Positions 1 through 6,993 of a stretch of DNA of 33,218 nucleotides are shown here, piece by piece (position 1 is the stretch's first letter; every line of letters starts with the position of its first letter). The notes below the pieces were generated by a model. That model searched no databases. It was not told the DNA's origin and worked only from the letters and a program-made list of their open reading frames with translations. Source of the DNA: Jejubacter sp036620675 (GTDB taxonomy: Bacteria; Pseudomonadota; Gammaproteobacteria; Enterobacterales; Enterobacteriaceae); assembly GCA_036620675.1 (NCBI GenBank), contig JAZHEE010000042.1; one strand, 5' to 3'. The position numbers and the translations under genes were made by a program.

Positions 1-24
1 CCGGAAACGAGTGAGCGTTTCCGG
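1..24. terminator. Perfect hairpin at window edge, possible bamD terminator
   Basis: CCGGAAACG and CGTTTCCGG form a perfect 9-bp stem around the 6-base loop AGTGAG. It is followed by ATTCTT, not a clean T-run. In E. coli the gene upstream of raiA is bamD, so this may be the end of that transcript, but bamD itself is not in the window. Confidence 0.35.
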
Positions 25-68
25 ATTCTTACACAACTATTGGATCGATCAACCGATCCTTAACTGAT

Positions 69-100
69 CGGCATTACAGCTTTCAGGCTGCCGTTTTTTT
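69..100 (+). terminator. Possible weak terminator upstream of raiA
   Basis: CAGC (77-80) pairs with GCTG (87-90), and with a bulge CGG (69-71) pairs with CCG (91-93). A run of seven T follows at 94-100. The stem is short and bulged. Bases 101-240 show no gene; they end in A/T-rich DNA with a short palindrome, ACAAAA-CGA-TTTTGT (about 210-224). Confidence 0.35.
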
Positions 101-245
101 ATCCATTTTTCCACAAGCTGACGCGTATCAGTAAGTGGATCATCCCATCAACTATGGCCCTTCCCTACGGAAAGCTCAAGTGAAAAAACCCCTCTTCCTG
201 TCCTGCCTCACAAAACGATTTTGTTGACAAAACGTGACGTATCTC

Positions 246-287
246 CGTGATTTAGATCACACATTTTGACATTAGAAGCGGTATGCT
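246..287 (+). promoter_or_regulatory. CRP site and class-II-type promoter of raiA
   Basis: CGTGA-TTTAGA-TCACA at 246-261 matches the CRP consensus TGTGA-N6-TCACA at 9 of 10 positions. A -10-like TATGCT lies at 282-287, predicting a start near 294-295. That places the CRP centre (253.5) about 41.5 bp upstream, the class II spacing. No good -35 lies at the normal distance, as expected for an activator-dependent promoter. CRP control of E. coli raiA is known from memory; the geometry is read here. Confidence 0.65.
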
Positions 288-323
288 GAAATCACCAAGA
301 CGGGAAAGACAAGAGGTAAATTT

Positions 324-662
324 ATGACAGTGAACATTACCAGCAAACAGATGGAAATCACCCCGGCAATCCGCCAGCATGTCGCAGACCGTCTCGCCAA
401 ACTGGACAAATGGCAAACTCATTTGATTAACCCCCACATTATTCTGTCCAAAGAGCCGCAGGGATTCGTGGCCGATGCTACTATCAATACCCCTAACGGC
501 CAGCTGGTCGCCAGTGCGAAACATAACGATATGTATACCGCCATTAACGATCTTATCGCCAAACTGGAACGCCAGCTAAATAAAGTGCAGCACAAAGGCG
601 AAGCCCGCCGCGCCACCGCTTCCGTGAAAGATGCAGCACCCATAGCTGACCCGGGGGTCTGA
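324..662 (+). CDS. raiA: Ribosome-associated inhibitor A (hibernation factor pY)
   Basis: 112-residue protein, one shorter than E. coli RaiA/YfiA. The whole chain is the small S30AE fold, beginning MTVNITSKQMEITPAIRQHV, with the conserved stretch PNGQLVASAKHNDMYTAINDL in the middle and a variable, basic then Ala/Pro-rich tail. RaiA binds the 30S decoding centre of stalled or cold-shocked ribosomes and blocks initiation and 100S dimer formation. The start is supported by AAGAGGT ending 5-6 bases upstream. It sits alone, between a CRP-type promoter and a strong terminator, just upstream of pheL as in E. coli. Assignment is secure. Confidence 0.97.
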   Translation: MTVNITSKQMEITPAIRQHVADRLAKLDKWQTHLINPHIILSKEPQGFVADATINTPNGQLVASAKHNDMYTAINDLIAKLERQLNKVQHKGEARRATASVKDAAPIADPGV

Positions 663-690
663 TTTTTATCACGACTGTTTCACATAAGGA

Positions 691-713
691 GCGCGCCTTC
701 GGGCGCGTTTTTT
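691..713 (+). terminator. raiA intrinsic terminator
   Basis: CGCGCC (692-697), TTCG tetraloop (698-701), GGCGCG (702-707), then TTTTTT (708-713). The T-run abuts the -35 box of the pheL promoter, so termination of raiA and initiation of pheA are packed back to back. Confidence 0.9.
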
Positions 714-714
714 A

Positions 715-744
715 TTGACAGAATGAAACGAGTATAGTTACTTT
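715..744 (+). promoter_or_regulatory. pheL-pheA promoter
   Basis: A consensus -35 TTGACA (715-720) is followed by -10 candidates TTACTT (738-743, 17-bp spacer) or TACTTT (739-744, 18-bp spacer). TATAGT at 733-738 is too close to pair with this -35. The start would lie about 25 bp before the pheL ATG. Confidence 0.65.
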
Positions 745-773
745 AAAACCCGGCCCCAAATAGAACAGATACC

Positions 774-824
774 ATGAAACTTCAGCCGTTTTTCTTCGCA
801 TTCTTCTTTTTTACCTTCCCCTGA
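774..824 (+). CDS. pheL: pheA operon leader peptide
   Basis: A 16-residue ORF, MKLQPFFFAFFFFTFP, with eight phenylalanines, seven of them in two blocks of three and four. E. coli PheL is 15 residues with the same plan. When charged tRNA-Phe is scarce the ribosome stalls on the Phe codons, the antiterminator forms and pheA is transcribed. GGGAGGC (827-833) just after the stop copies the 3' arm of the downstream terminator, so it can pair with GCCTCCC (873-879) as the antiterminator. Confidence 0.93.
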   Translation: MKLQPFFFAFFFFTFP

Positions 825-870
825 ACGGGAGGCGTTTCGTCATGTAAAAAGAATGCGAAGACGAACTGAC

Positions 871-897
871 AGGCCTCCCAAACGGGAGGCCTTTTTT
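871..897 (+). terminator. pheA attenuator terminator
   Basis: AGGCCTCCC (871-879), loop AAAC, GGGAGGCCT (884-892), then a T-run to 897. It lies 47 bp after the pheL stop and 26 bp before the pheA start. Its 5' arm can alternatively pair with GGGAGGC at 827-833, which is the expected attenuation switch. Confidence 0.93.
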
Positions 898-922
898 ATG
901 ATAACGACAAAAAGGTAGCACT

Positions 923-2080
923 ATGAGCGACAATCCCCTGCTGGCCCTGCGTGACAAAATTAGCGCGCTGGACGAAAAATTACTGGCTCTGCTGGCCGAA
1001 CGCCGCCAACTGGCGCTCGAAGTGGGCGAAGCCAAGCTGGCATCCCACCGCCCGGTGCGCGATATCGATCGCGAGCGCGACCTGCTGGAACGGCTTATCA
1101 CCCTTGGCAAACCTCATCATCTGGACGCCCACTACATCACCCGTCTGTTCCAGCTGATTATCGAAGACTCGGTGCTGACCCAACAGGCGCTGCTGCAAAA
1201 GCATCTGAATAAAATTAATCCGCATTCCGCGCGCATCGCCTTCCTGGGGCCAAAAGGTTCATACTCGCACCTGGCGGCGCGCCGCTATGCGGCCCGTCAC
1301 TTTGATGAGTTTATTGAGAGCGGTTGCAGCAAATTTCAGGATATTTTCCAGCAGGTGGAAACCGGGCAGGCCGACTATGCCGTAGTACCGGTAGAAAACA
1401 CCAGCTCAGGCTCCATCAATGACGTTTACGATCTACTACAGCACACCTCGCTTTCTATCGTCGGCGAACTGACCCTGCCCATCGATCACTGCGTACTGGT
1501 CGCGACCACGACCGATCTGGCGCAGATCGACACCGTCTACAGCCATCCCCAACCGTTCCAGCAGTGCAGCCAGTTTATTAACCGCCATCCACACTGGAAG
1601 ATCGAATACTGTGAAAGCACCGCCGCTGCAATGGAGAAAGTCGCGCAGTCCGGCTCGCCGAAGGTCGCCGCTCTGGGTAGCGAAGACGGCGGCGCGCTTT
1701 ACGGCTTGCAGGTGCTGGAGCGCAATCTGGCCAACCAGACCCAGAACATTACCCGTTTTCTGGTGCTGGCCCGTAAGGCTATCGGCGTTTCCGACCAGGT
1801 GCCGGCCAAGACCACTCTGCTGATGGCTACCGGCCAGCAGGCGGGCGCACTGGTGGAAGCGCTGCTGGTGCTGCGCAAGCACCACCTGATTATGGCAAAG
1901 CTGGAGTCGAGGCCGATTCACGGCAATCCGTGGGAAGAGATGTTCTATCTTGATATTCAGGCCAACCTGGAATCACCGGAAATGCGCCAGGCACTGCGTG
2001 AACTGGGCGAGATTACCCGCTCCATGAAGGTGCTGGGCTGCTACCCCAGCGAGAACGTGGTGCCGGTGAATCCGGCATAG
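923..2080 (+). CDS. pheA: Bifunctional chorismate mutase / prephenate dehydratase
   Basis: 385 residues (E. coli 386). Residues about 1-95 are the AroQ chorismate mutase helix bundle (LALRDKISALDEKLLALLAERR). About 104-285 are prephenate dehydratase, from RIAFLGPKGSYSHLAARRYA through the VVPVENTSSGSINDVYDLL region. About 299-385 are the phenylalanine-binding ACT domain with the GALVEALLVL and ESRPIHGNPWEEMF motifs that give feedback inhibition by Phe. It converts chorismate to prephenate to phenylpyruvate in the cytoplasm. AAAAGGT lies 6-7 bases before the ATG. Expression is set by the pheL attenuator. It faces the tyrA end and shares a bidirectional terminator with it. Confidence 0.98.
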   Translation: MSDNPLLALRDKISALDEKLLALLAERRQLALEVGEAKLASHRPVRDIDRERDLLERLITLGKPHHLDAHYITRLFQLIIEDSVLTQQALLQKHLNKINPHSARIAFLGPKGSYSHLAARRYAARHFDEFIESGCSKFQDIFQQVETGQADYAVVPVENTSSGSINDVYDLLQHTSLSIVGELTLPIDHCVLVATTTDLAQIDTVYSHPQPFQQCSQFINRHPHWKIEYCESTAAAMEKVAQSGSPKVAALGSEDGGALYGLQVLERNLANQTQNITRFLVLARKAIGVSDQVPAKTTLLMATGQQAGALVEALLVLRKHHLIMAKLESRPIHGNPWEEMFYLDIQANLESPEMRQALRELGEITRSMKVLGCYPSENVVPVNPA

Positions 2081-2082
2081 CA

Positions 2083-2107
2083 AAAAAGCCCGCTCTGCGG
2101 GCTTTTT
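2083..2107. terminator. Bidirectional terminator between pheA and tyrA
   Basis: AAAAAGCCCGC (2083-2093) and GCGGGCTTTTT (2097-2107) are perfect complements around the loop TCT. There is an A-run on one side and a T-run on the other, so the hairpin works for pheA on plus and for aroF-tyrA on minus. Confidence 0.92.
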
Positions 2108-2119
2108 ATTAGCTGAGGG

Positions 2120-3241
2120 TTACTTACGGCTGTCGTTCGCCTGGCGCAACAGCGCCCGGCTTTCGCTCTGAAAGCGCGGCGCATAATCGCCAAACCAGTG
2201 CTTCACGCGGTTAAAGCTGTCGATAAATGCCTGCTTATCGCCGTTTTCCAGCAGTGCTATCGCCTCGCCAAAGCGTCGGTAGTAGCGCCCCACCAGCGCC
2301 AGATTCTCCTGAGATGCCATAATGATATCGGCGTACAACTGCGGATCCTGGGCAAACAGCCGCCCCACCATCGCCAGTTCCAGTCGATAGATCGGCGAAG
2401 AGAGCGCCAGCAACTGCTCCAGATCCACATTCTCTTCCGCCAGATGCAGGCCGTAAGCAAAGGTTGCAAAATGGCGCAACGCCTGAATAAAGGCCATGTT
2501 TTGATCGTGCTGCACCGCGCTGATGCGGTGCAACCGCGCCCCCCAGATCTGAATCTGCTCCAGGAACCACTGATAGGCTTCAGGCTGGCGTCCATCACAC
2601 CAGACCACTACCTGTTTGGCAAGGCTGCCGCTATCTGGCCCGAACATCGGATGCAGCCCCAGCACCGGGCCGGAGTGCGCTGCCAGCATCGCCTGTAGCG
2701 GCGCATTCTTCACCGACGCCAGATCCACCAGAATACAGTCGCGCGGCAGCGGCGGCAGTCTGGCGATCACCGCCTCGGTCAGATGAATAGGCACGCTAAC
2801 GATGACCATACCGGCATCCTGCAGCAGCTCGTCGGCCCGGGGCCAGTCTTCCTGTTCAAGGATACGAACCTGATAGCCGGACAGGGTCAGCATCTTCGCA
2901 AACAGCTGCCCCATCTGGCCACCACCGCCGACAATCGTCACCGGACGCAGCGTCGGGCACAAGGTCTTAAACCCCTTATCATTTTCGCTGGAATAGGATT
3001 CACGCATGACCCTGCGCAGCACATCCTCGATAAGATCCGGCGGCACACCAAGCTTTTCCGCCTCAGTACGTCGCGACGCCAGCATTGATGCTTCACGCTC
3101 GGGAACGTATACCGGCAAGCCGTAGCGGCTTTTAACCTCGCCCACTTCGGCCACCAGCTCCAGCCTGCGGGCCAGCAGCGCCAGCAGCGATTTATCAACC
3201 TCGTCAATTTGATCGCGTAACGCGGTCAGTTCAGCAACCAT
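2120..3241 (-). CDS. tyrA: Bifunctional chorismate mutase / prephenate dehydrogenase (T-protein)
   Basis: 373 residues, the E. coli TyrA length. Residues about 1-90 are an AroQ chorismate mutase (ALRDQIDEVDKSLLALLARR). A Rossmann NAD-binding site follows at about 103-112 (TIVGGGGQMG), then the prephenate dehydrogenase domain with the LHPMFGPD stretch. It makes 4-hydroxyphenylpyruvate for tyrosine and is normally inhibited by tyrosine. It is the second gene of the aroF-tyrA operon: the ATG lies 10 bases after the aroF stop, and its AGAGGT ribosome site follows directly on that stop codon. TyrR control would act through the aroF promoter. Confidence 0.98.
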   Translation of the reverse strand: MVAELTALRDQIDEVDKSLLALLARRLELVAEVGEVKSRYGLPVYVPEREASMLASRRTEAEKLGVPPDLIEDVLRRVMRESYSSENDKGFKTLCPTLRPVTIVGGGGQMGQLFAKMLTLSGYQVRILEQEDWPRADELLQDAGMVIVSVPIHLTEAVIARLPPLPRDCILVDLASVKNAPLQAMLAAHSGPVLGLHPMFGPDSGSLAKQVVVWCDGRQPEAYQWFLEQIQIWGARLHRISAVQHDQNMAFIQALRHFATFAYGLHLAEENVDLEQLLALSSPIYRLELAMVGRLFAQDPQLYADIIMASQENLALVGRYYRRFGEAIALLENGDKQAFIDSFNRVKHWFGDYAPRFQSESRALLRQANDSRK

Positions 3242-3251
3242 GAATAACCTC

Positions 3252-4322
3252 TTAACCCAGACGCGCCTTCAGCGATTTTCCCAGATCGGAATGCAGCTCA
3301 CGCAGCAGCGCCTGCGTGGTTTCCCAATTAATGCAGGCGTCAGTTACCGATACCCCGTATTTCATTGCGCTGCGCGGCTGCTCCGATGACTGATTCCCCT
3401 CATGCAGGTGACTTTCCAGCATCAGTCCGATAATCGAACGGTTCCCATCTTTGATCTGAGCGACAGCGGATTCCGCCACCGCCGGCTGACGGCGGTAATC
3501 TTTATTTGAATTACCATGGCTGCAATCTATCATCAGCGCCGGGCGCAGTCCCGCCTGTTCCATCTCTTTTTCGCACTGGGCGACAGCATCCGGCCCGTAG
3601 TTTGGCGCCTTGCCGCCGCGCAGGATCACGTGGCCATCCGGGTTACCACGGGTTTGCAACAGGCACACCTGGCCTGCCTGGTTAATGCCAACGAAGCGGT
3701 GCGGCATGGCGGCAGCACGCATGGCATTGACCGCCGTCGCCAGGCTTCCATCGGTGCCGTTTTTAAAGCCCACCGGCATAGACAGACCCGATGCCATCTC
3801 ACGATGAGTCTGGGACTCCGTGGTTCGGGCGCCGATAGCAGACCAGCTAAACAGATCGCCCAGGTACTGCGGGCTGTTGGGATCGAGCGCTTCGGTCGCC
3901 AGCGGCAGCCCCATTCCCACCAGTTCCACCAGCAAGCGACGCGCAATTTTCAGTCCTTCTTCCACATCGAAAGAGCCGTCCATGTGCGGATCGTTAATCA
4001 GCCCCTTCCAGCCCACGGTGGTACGGGGTTTTTCAAAATAGACGCGCATGACCAGATAGAGGCTATCGCCAACCTCTTCCGCCAGAGCCTGGAAGCGACG
4101 AGCGTACTCCAGGGCCGATTCAGGATCGTGGATAGAACAGGGGCCGCACACCACCAGCAAACGCGAATCGCGTCCGGCGATAATATCGCTGATCGTCTGG
4201 CGAGAGCGGGCTATCTGCTGTGTTTGCTCAGCGGTCAACGGGAAAGCAGCTTTCAGTTGATCGGGGGTGATCATTATCTGTTCTTCTACGATGTGGACAT
4301 TGTTCAGCGCGTCTTTTTGCAT
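3252..4322 (-). CDS. aroF: DAHP synthase, tyrosine-sensitive isozyme
   Basis: 356 residues when started at MQKDALNNVHIVEEQ, exactly the E. coli AroF length and N-terminus. An in-frame ATG at 4406 would add 28 residues but would put the start upstream of the promoter's transcription start, so I reject it. AAGGA lies 8 bases before the chosen ATG. Class I DAHP synthase motifs are clear: LLVVCGPCSIHDP, RVYFEKPRTTVGWKG, SWSAIGARTTESQTHREMAS, GHVILRGG and DCSHGNSNKDY. It condenses PEP and erythrose-4-phosphate, the first step of the shikimate pathway. It is promoter-proximal in aroF-tyrA. Confidence 0.98.
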   Translation of the reverse strand: MQKDALNNVHIVEEQIMITPDQLKAAFPLTAEQTQQIARSRQTISDIIAGRDSRLLVVCGPCSIHDPESALEYARRFQALAEEVGDSLYLVMRVYFEKPRTTVGWKGLINDPHMDGSFDVEEGLKIARRLLVELVGMGLPLATEALDPNSPQYLGDLFSWSAIGARTTESQTHREMASGLSMPVGFKNGTDGSLATAVNAMRAAAMPHRFVGINQAGQVCLLQTRGNPDGHVILRGGKAPNYGPDAVAQCEKEMEQAGLRPALMIDCSHGNSNKDYRRQPAVAESAVAQIKDGNRSIIGLMLESHLHEGNQSSEQPRSAMKYGVSVTDACINWETTQALLRELHSDLGKSLKARLG

Positions 4323-4377
4323 GATGGCGATCCTTAATAAAACGTTGGCGATATAAGTTTCCCCCAGGGGAGACGCT

Positions 4378-4406
4378 ACCATAACCGCAAAAGGTAAACA
4401 TTTCAA
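4378..4406 (-). promoter_or_regulatory. aroF-tyrA promoter
   Basis: Read on the minus strand: -35 TTGAAA (4406-4401), a 17-bp spacer, -10 TATGGT (4383-4378). The start would fall near 4371, giving a leader of about 50 nt. A weak TyrR-like half site (TGTTTAC) lies in the spacer. Confidence 0.75.
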
Positions 4407-4415
4407 TCCATAATG

Positions 4416-4433
4416 CGTAAATATTAGTTTACA
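4416..4433 (-). promoter_or_regulatory. TyrR box, promoter-proximal
   Basis: CGTAAA-TATTAG-TTTACA matches the TyrR consensus TGTAAA-N6-TTTACA at 11 of 12 fixed positions. It sits immediately upstream of the aroF -35, centred near -53. TyrR with tyrosine represses aroF in E. coli. Confidence 0.85.
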
Positions 4434-4466
4434 CGTGGATATTTAACCGGGATAAATCGAAAAATA

Positions 4467-4484
4467 AGTAACCATAACTTTACA
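4467..4484 (-). promoter_or_regulatory. TyrR box, distal
   Basis: AGTAAC-CATAAC-TTTACA matches 10 of 12 fixed TyrR positions. Its centre is 51 bp from the proximal box, nearly five helical turns, which would allow cooperative binding of a TyrR hexamer across both. E. coli aroF also has a distal box. Confidence 0.75.
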
Positions 4485-4677
4485 CCCTGTTTTTCTCATT
4501 ATTCCGCAATCATGGAATGGAGAATCACAGTCAGAGGATTTTTCCTTTATGCATCATAGATATCCGGGAGAGCCGAATAGTTATTTATCCATGATAACCA
4601 ATTCCATGGTTTATATATTTCAGTAACATAGGATGATTCGTACTAACCATTTAAATAATGACGCAATAAATGCCAAA

Positions 4678-4701
4678 TGTTATTATCACGAAGTAATAAC
4701 A
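4678..4701. repeat. Inverted repeat upstream of yfiR
   Basis: TGTTATTA (4678-4685) and TAATAACA (4694-4701) are perfect 8-base inverted arms around an 8-base spacer, a 24-bp operator-sized dyad. It lies 45 bp before the yfiR start. No regulator is recognised. Confidence 0.4.
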
Positions 4702-4746
4702 ACCATCGGTCAGACAGAACCCATTTATCTGGTGAAATAATTAGCA

Positions 4747-5280
4747 ATGAAATTATGGAACCCGTGTGGGTTACTTCTGGCAACAGGTGCTACCTTGTTG
4801 TCTGCGGGCGATGTGAGCGCCGCGAACGCCTCTCTGGGCGCGTCGGTTCGCACCATCGTCTCCGGCATTATCAGCTACACCCGCTGGCCCCAGGGCGTTA
4901 GTAATCCCCGGCTGTGTATCTACAGCAGCGCCCGCTGGGGAAAAGTGCTTAGCCAGAAAATAGTACAGCAACCGCTGCCCTATATTCCGGTACAGGTAAA
5001 AAATAATAAAGAAGCGTTGGCAGCAGAATGCCATGCCATTTATTTTGGCAACGAAAGTGAACGACAGCAGATGCAATTAATAGCTGGTTATCAATCTCAT
5101 CCTTTATTGCTAATTGGAGAGCAGGATCCGCAATGCATCATGGGTAGTGCTTTCTGCCTGACTTTTCACGGCGAACAGGTGGGTTTTTCCGTTAATCTGG
5201 ACGCGCTGGCCCGCAGCGGTGTACGCGTCAGTCCGGATGTTTTAATGCTGGCACGCACGCGGATCCCACACGATGAGTAA
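4747..5280 (+). CDS. yfiR: Periplasmic repressor of the diguanylate cyclase DgcN
   Basis: 177-residue DUF4154/YfiR-family protein with an N-terminal signal peptide (hydrophobic LLLATGATLL, likely cleavage after VSAA). The conserved core includes TIVSGIISYTRWPQG, the Cys in LCIYS, IYFGNES, HPLLLIGE, CIMGSAFCLTFH and the C-terminal VNLDALARSGVRVSPDVLMLA. The cysteines are candidates for the family's two disulfides. YfiR binds the periplasmic domain of YfiN/DgcN and keeps it inactive; reducing or envelope stress relieves this. The coding end overlaps dgcN by 8 bases, so the two are translationally linked. The ribosome site is weak (GGTGAA far upstream), so the start is less certain than the gene. 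Confidence 0.9.
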   Translation: MKLWNPCGLLLATGATLLSAGDVSAANASLGASVRTIVSGIISYTRWPQGVSNPRLCIYSSARWGKVLSQKIVQQPLPYIPVQVKNNKEALAAECHAIYFGNESERQQMQLIAGYQSHPLLLIGEQDPQCIMGSAFCLTFHGEQVGFSVNLDALARSGVRVSPDVLMLARTRIPHDE

Positions 5281-6514
5281 TATGCTTATCCCCACAGGAC
5301 GCCCTACTTTCCGGCGCATTCTGCAACGTATCAGTACACTCAGCGTCGCTATCGCGATGATCGCCTGCTGGCTGTTTCTGAGCCTTGCTTCTGTGCTGAC
5401 GCTAAAGCAATACGCCCAACAAAATATGCAATTGCTGGGGGCAACCGTCAGCCACAGCCTGGAAGCGGCCATTGTTTTCCAGGATGCCAGAGCGGTTCAC
5501 GACACGCTCTCCACGCTGGGCCGTCAGCAGCAGTTCGCTTCCGCCGTAGTACGGGACAGTGAAGGCCGCCTGATAGCTCGCTGGCCGGCAACGCCACGCC
5601 CCCATCCCCAAACGCCCAACGCCCTGATTCAGCGCTGGCTATTGCCCGATCCTGTTATTCAGACCGTATGGCATAACGGAATCCCCGTTGGCGAAGTGCA
5701 GCTTACGGCAAAAGGCCGGATCATCACTCACTTTATCTGGCTGTCGCTGGCGTTATTAACCGGCTTTCTCATTCTTGCATCGGCCCTGTCACTGGCCATC
5801 AGCCACTATTTCCACCGGGGTCTGGTTCAGGCATTGCAGAATATTACCGAGGTGGTACACGACGTACGCCAGAATCGCAACTTCACCCGACGTGTGAAAC
5901 CCGAACCCATTGAGGAATTTCAGCGCTTCGGTGAAGACTTCAACTGTCTGCTGGATGAGATGGCGCTGTGGCAGCAACAGCAGCAACGTCACAGCGACTT
6001 CCTGCGTAAAAGCGCGCTGCACGATCCGCTAACCGGTCTGGCTAACCGCGCAGCCTTTCGCGAAACCCTGGAAAATGTGCTTTCCTCCGTGCAACAGCCT
6101 CCCCGGCACGCTCTGCTGTTTATGGATAGCGATAACTTTAAGCAGATTAACGACACCTGGGGACACGCTGCAGGCGATCGCGCGCTTAAAGAGATAGCCC
6201 GCCGCCTGCTGCGCTTTTCCACCCGACGCTATCCCACCTTTCGACTGGGCGGCGACGAATTCGCCATGCTTATCGATAATGTCGACAACGACCAGCAAAT
6301 CCAGCAGGTTATCGCCCGGCTCAACACCCTGTTCGTTCCGCCTGTGCTACTGCGTAACGGCGCTGCGATTACCCTCTCCCTTAGCATCGGATACGCCCTG
6401 GTGGAGCCGGAGTCCACGCCGGCCAGCCTGCTGGAGATTGCCGACAGCAGCATGTACCACAATAAGAAACAGCGCCGTGCGCTGACCCGTCAGATACAGG
6501 AAACATCGTCATGA
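5273..6514 (+). CDS. dgcN: Membrane diguanylate cyclase
   Basis: 413 residues (E. coli YfiN/DgcN about 408). A short N-tail, TM1 about 23-43, a periplasmic CHASE8-type region about 45-150, TM2 about 152-176, a HAMP segment (ITEVVHDVRQNRNFTRRV), then a GGDEF domain from ALHDPLTGLANRAAF to the C-terminus. The active-site GGDEF is intact at 326-330. I see no RxxD inhibitory site five residues upstream (RYPTFRL), as in the E. coli protein. It makes cyclic-di-GMP when YfiR releases it, promoting sessile growth and, in E. coli, halting division. A start at the second Met (MLIPTG) is possible. It overlaps yfiR by 8 and yfiB by 4 bases. Confidence 0.93.
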   Translation: MSNMLIPTGRPTFRRILQRISTLSVAIAMIACWLFLSLASVLTLKQYAQQNMQLLGATVSHSLEAAIVFQDARAVHDTLSTLGRQQQFASAVVRDSEGRLIARWPATPRPHPQTPNALIQRWLLPDPVIQTVWHNGIPVGEVQLTAKGRIITHFIWLSLALLTGFLILASALSLAISHYFHRGLVQALQNITEVVHDVRQNRNFTRRVKPEPIEEFQRFGEDFNCLLDEMALWQQQQQRHSDFLRKSALHDPLTGLANRAAFRETLENVLSSVQQPPRHALLFMDSDNFKQINDTWGHAAGDRALKEIARRLLRFSTRRYPTFRLGGDEFAMLIDNVDNDQQIQQVIARLNTLFVPPVLLRNGAAITLSLSIGYALVEPESTPASLLEIADSSMYHNKKQRRALTRQIQETSS

Positions 6515-6990
6515 AAAGATTAGCCTGCGCCATTGCCCTTAGCACATTACTGCTCGGCGGCTGTCAGAGCCAGCAGGGGACATTCTCGCCTCAGCAAATC
6601 GCCGCCATGAAGTCATACGGCTTTAGCGAAAGCGACGAAGGCTGGTCACTGGGCATGTCAGAAAAGATTCTGTTCGGCAAAAATCAGGCGCGTCTGACGC
6701 CGCAAAGCAGGAGCCAGATTGCCACCATGGCAGCCAGGCTGGCAGCGACCGGCATTACCCACGCCCGAATGGATGGCCATACCGACAACTATGGAGAAGC
6801 GGCCTATAATCAGGCTCTATCGCTGAAGCGCGCCAATGCCGTCGCCGATGCCTGGGCCGAAGGTGCCGCGATCCCACGCAGCAACCTTACCGCTCGTGGA
6901 CTGGGCCAGGATTATCCAGTCGCCAGTAATAAAACTGGCGCCGGGCGCGCCGAAAATCGCCGGGTGGCAGTCGTCATCAGCGCACCCTGA
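6511..6990 (+). CDS. yfiB: OmpA-family outer-membrane lipoprotein
   Basis: 159 residues. The signal peptide ends in a lipobox, LLGGC, at about 15-19. The C-terminal half is an OmpA-like peptidoglycan-binding domain (SEKILFGKNQARLTP, MDGHTDNYGEAAYNQALSLKRA, TARGLGQDYPVASN, GRAENRRVAVV). In Pseudomonas YfiB pulls YfiR away from YfiN at the outer membrane, so the three genes form one signalling relay. The ATG overlaps the dgcN stop (ATGA). It converges on the next gene with only three bases between stop codons and no terminator. Confidence 0.93.
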   Translation: MKRLACAIALSTLLLGGCQSQQGTFSPQQIAAMKSYGFSESDEGWSLGMSEKILFGKNQARLTPQSRSQIATMAARLAATGITHARMDGHTDNYGEAAYNQALSLKRANAVADAWAEGAAIPRSNLTARGLGQDYPVASNKTGAGRAENRRVAVVISAP

Positions 6991-6993
6991 CCA

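Larger units (their letters stand above)
4441..4746. other. aroF-yfiR intergenic region without a gene
   Basis: About 306 A/T-rich bases. They hold the distal TyrR box and an 8-bp inverted repeat near yfiR. E. coli has yfiL here, but I see no open frame resembling it. The yfiR promoter must lie here, but I could not define one. Confidence 0.6.

Noticed and set aside
3516..4337. 273-codon plus-strand open frame opposite aroF
   Set aside because: It lies wholly antisense to aroF, shares its codon phase pattern and resembles no protein.
4677..4901. 74-codon plus-strand frame overlapping the yfiR start (possible yfiL)
   Set aside because: It overlaps yfiR in another frame and has no lipoprotein signal or likeness to YfiL.
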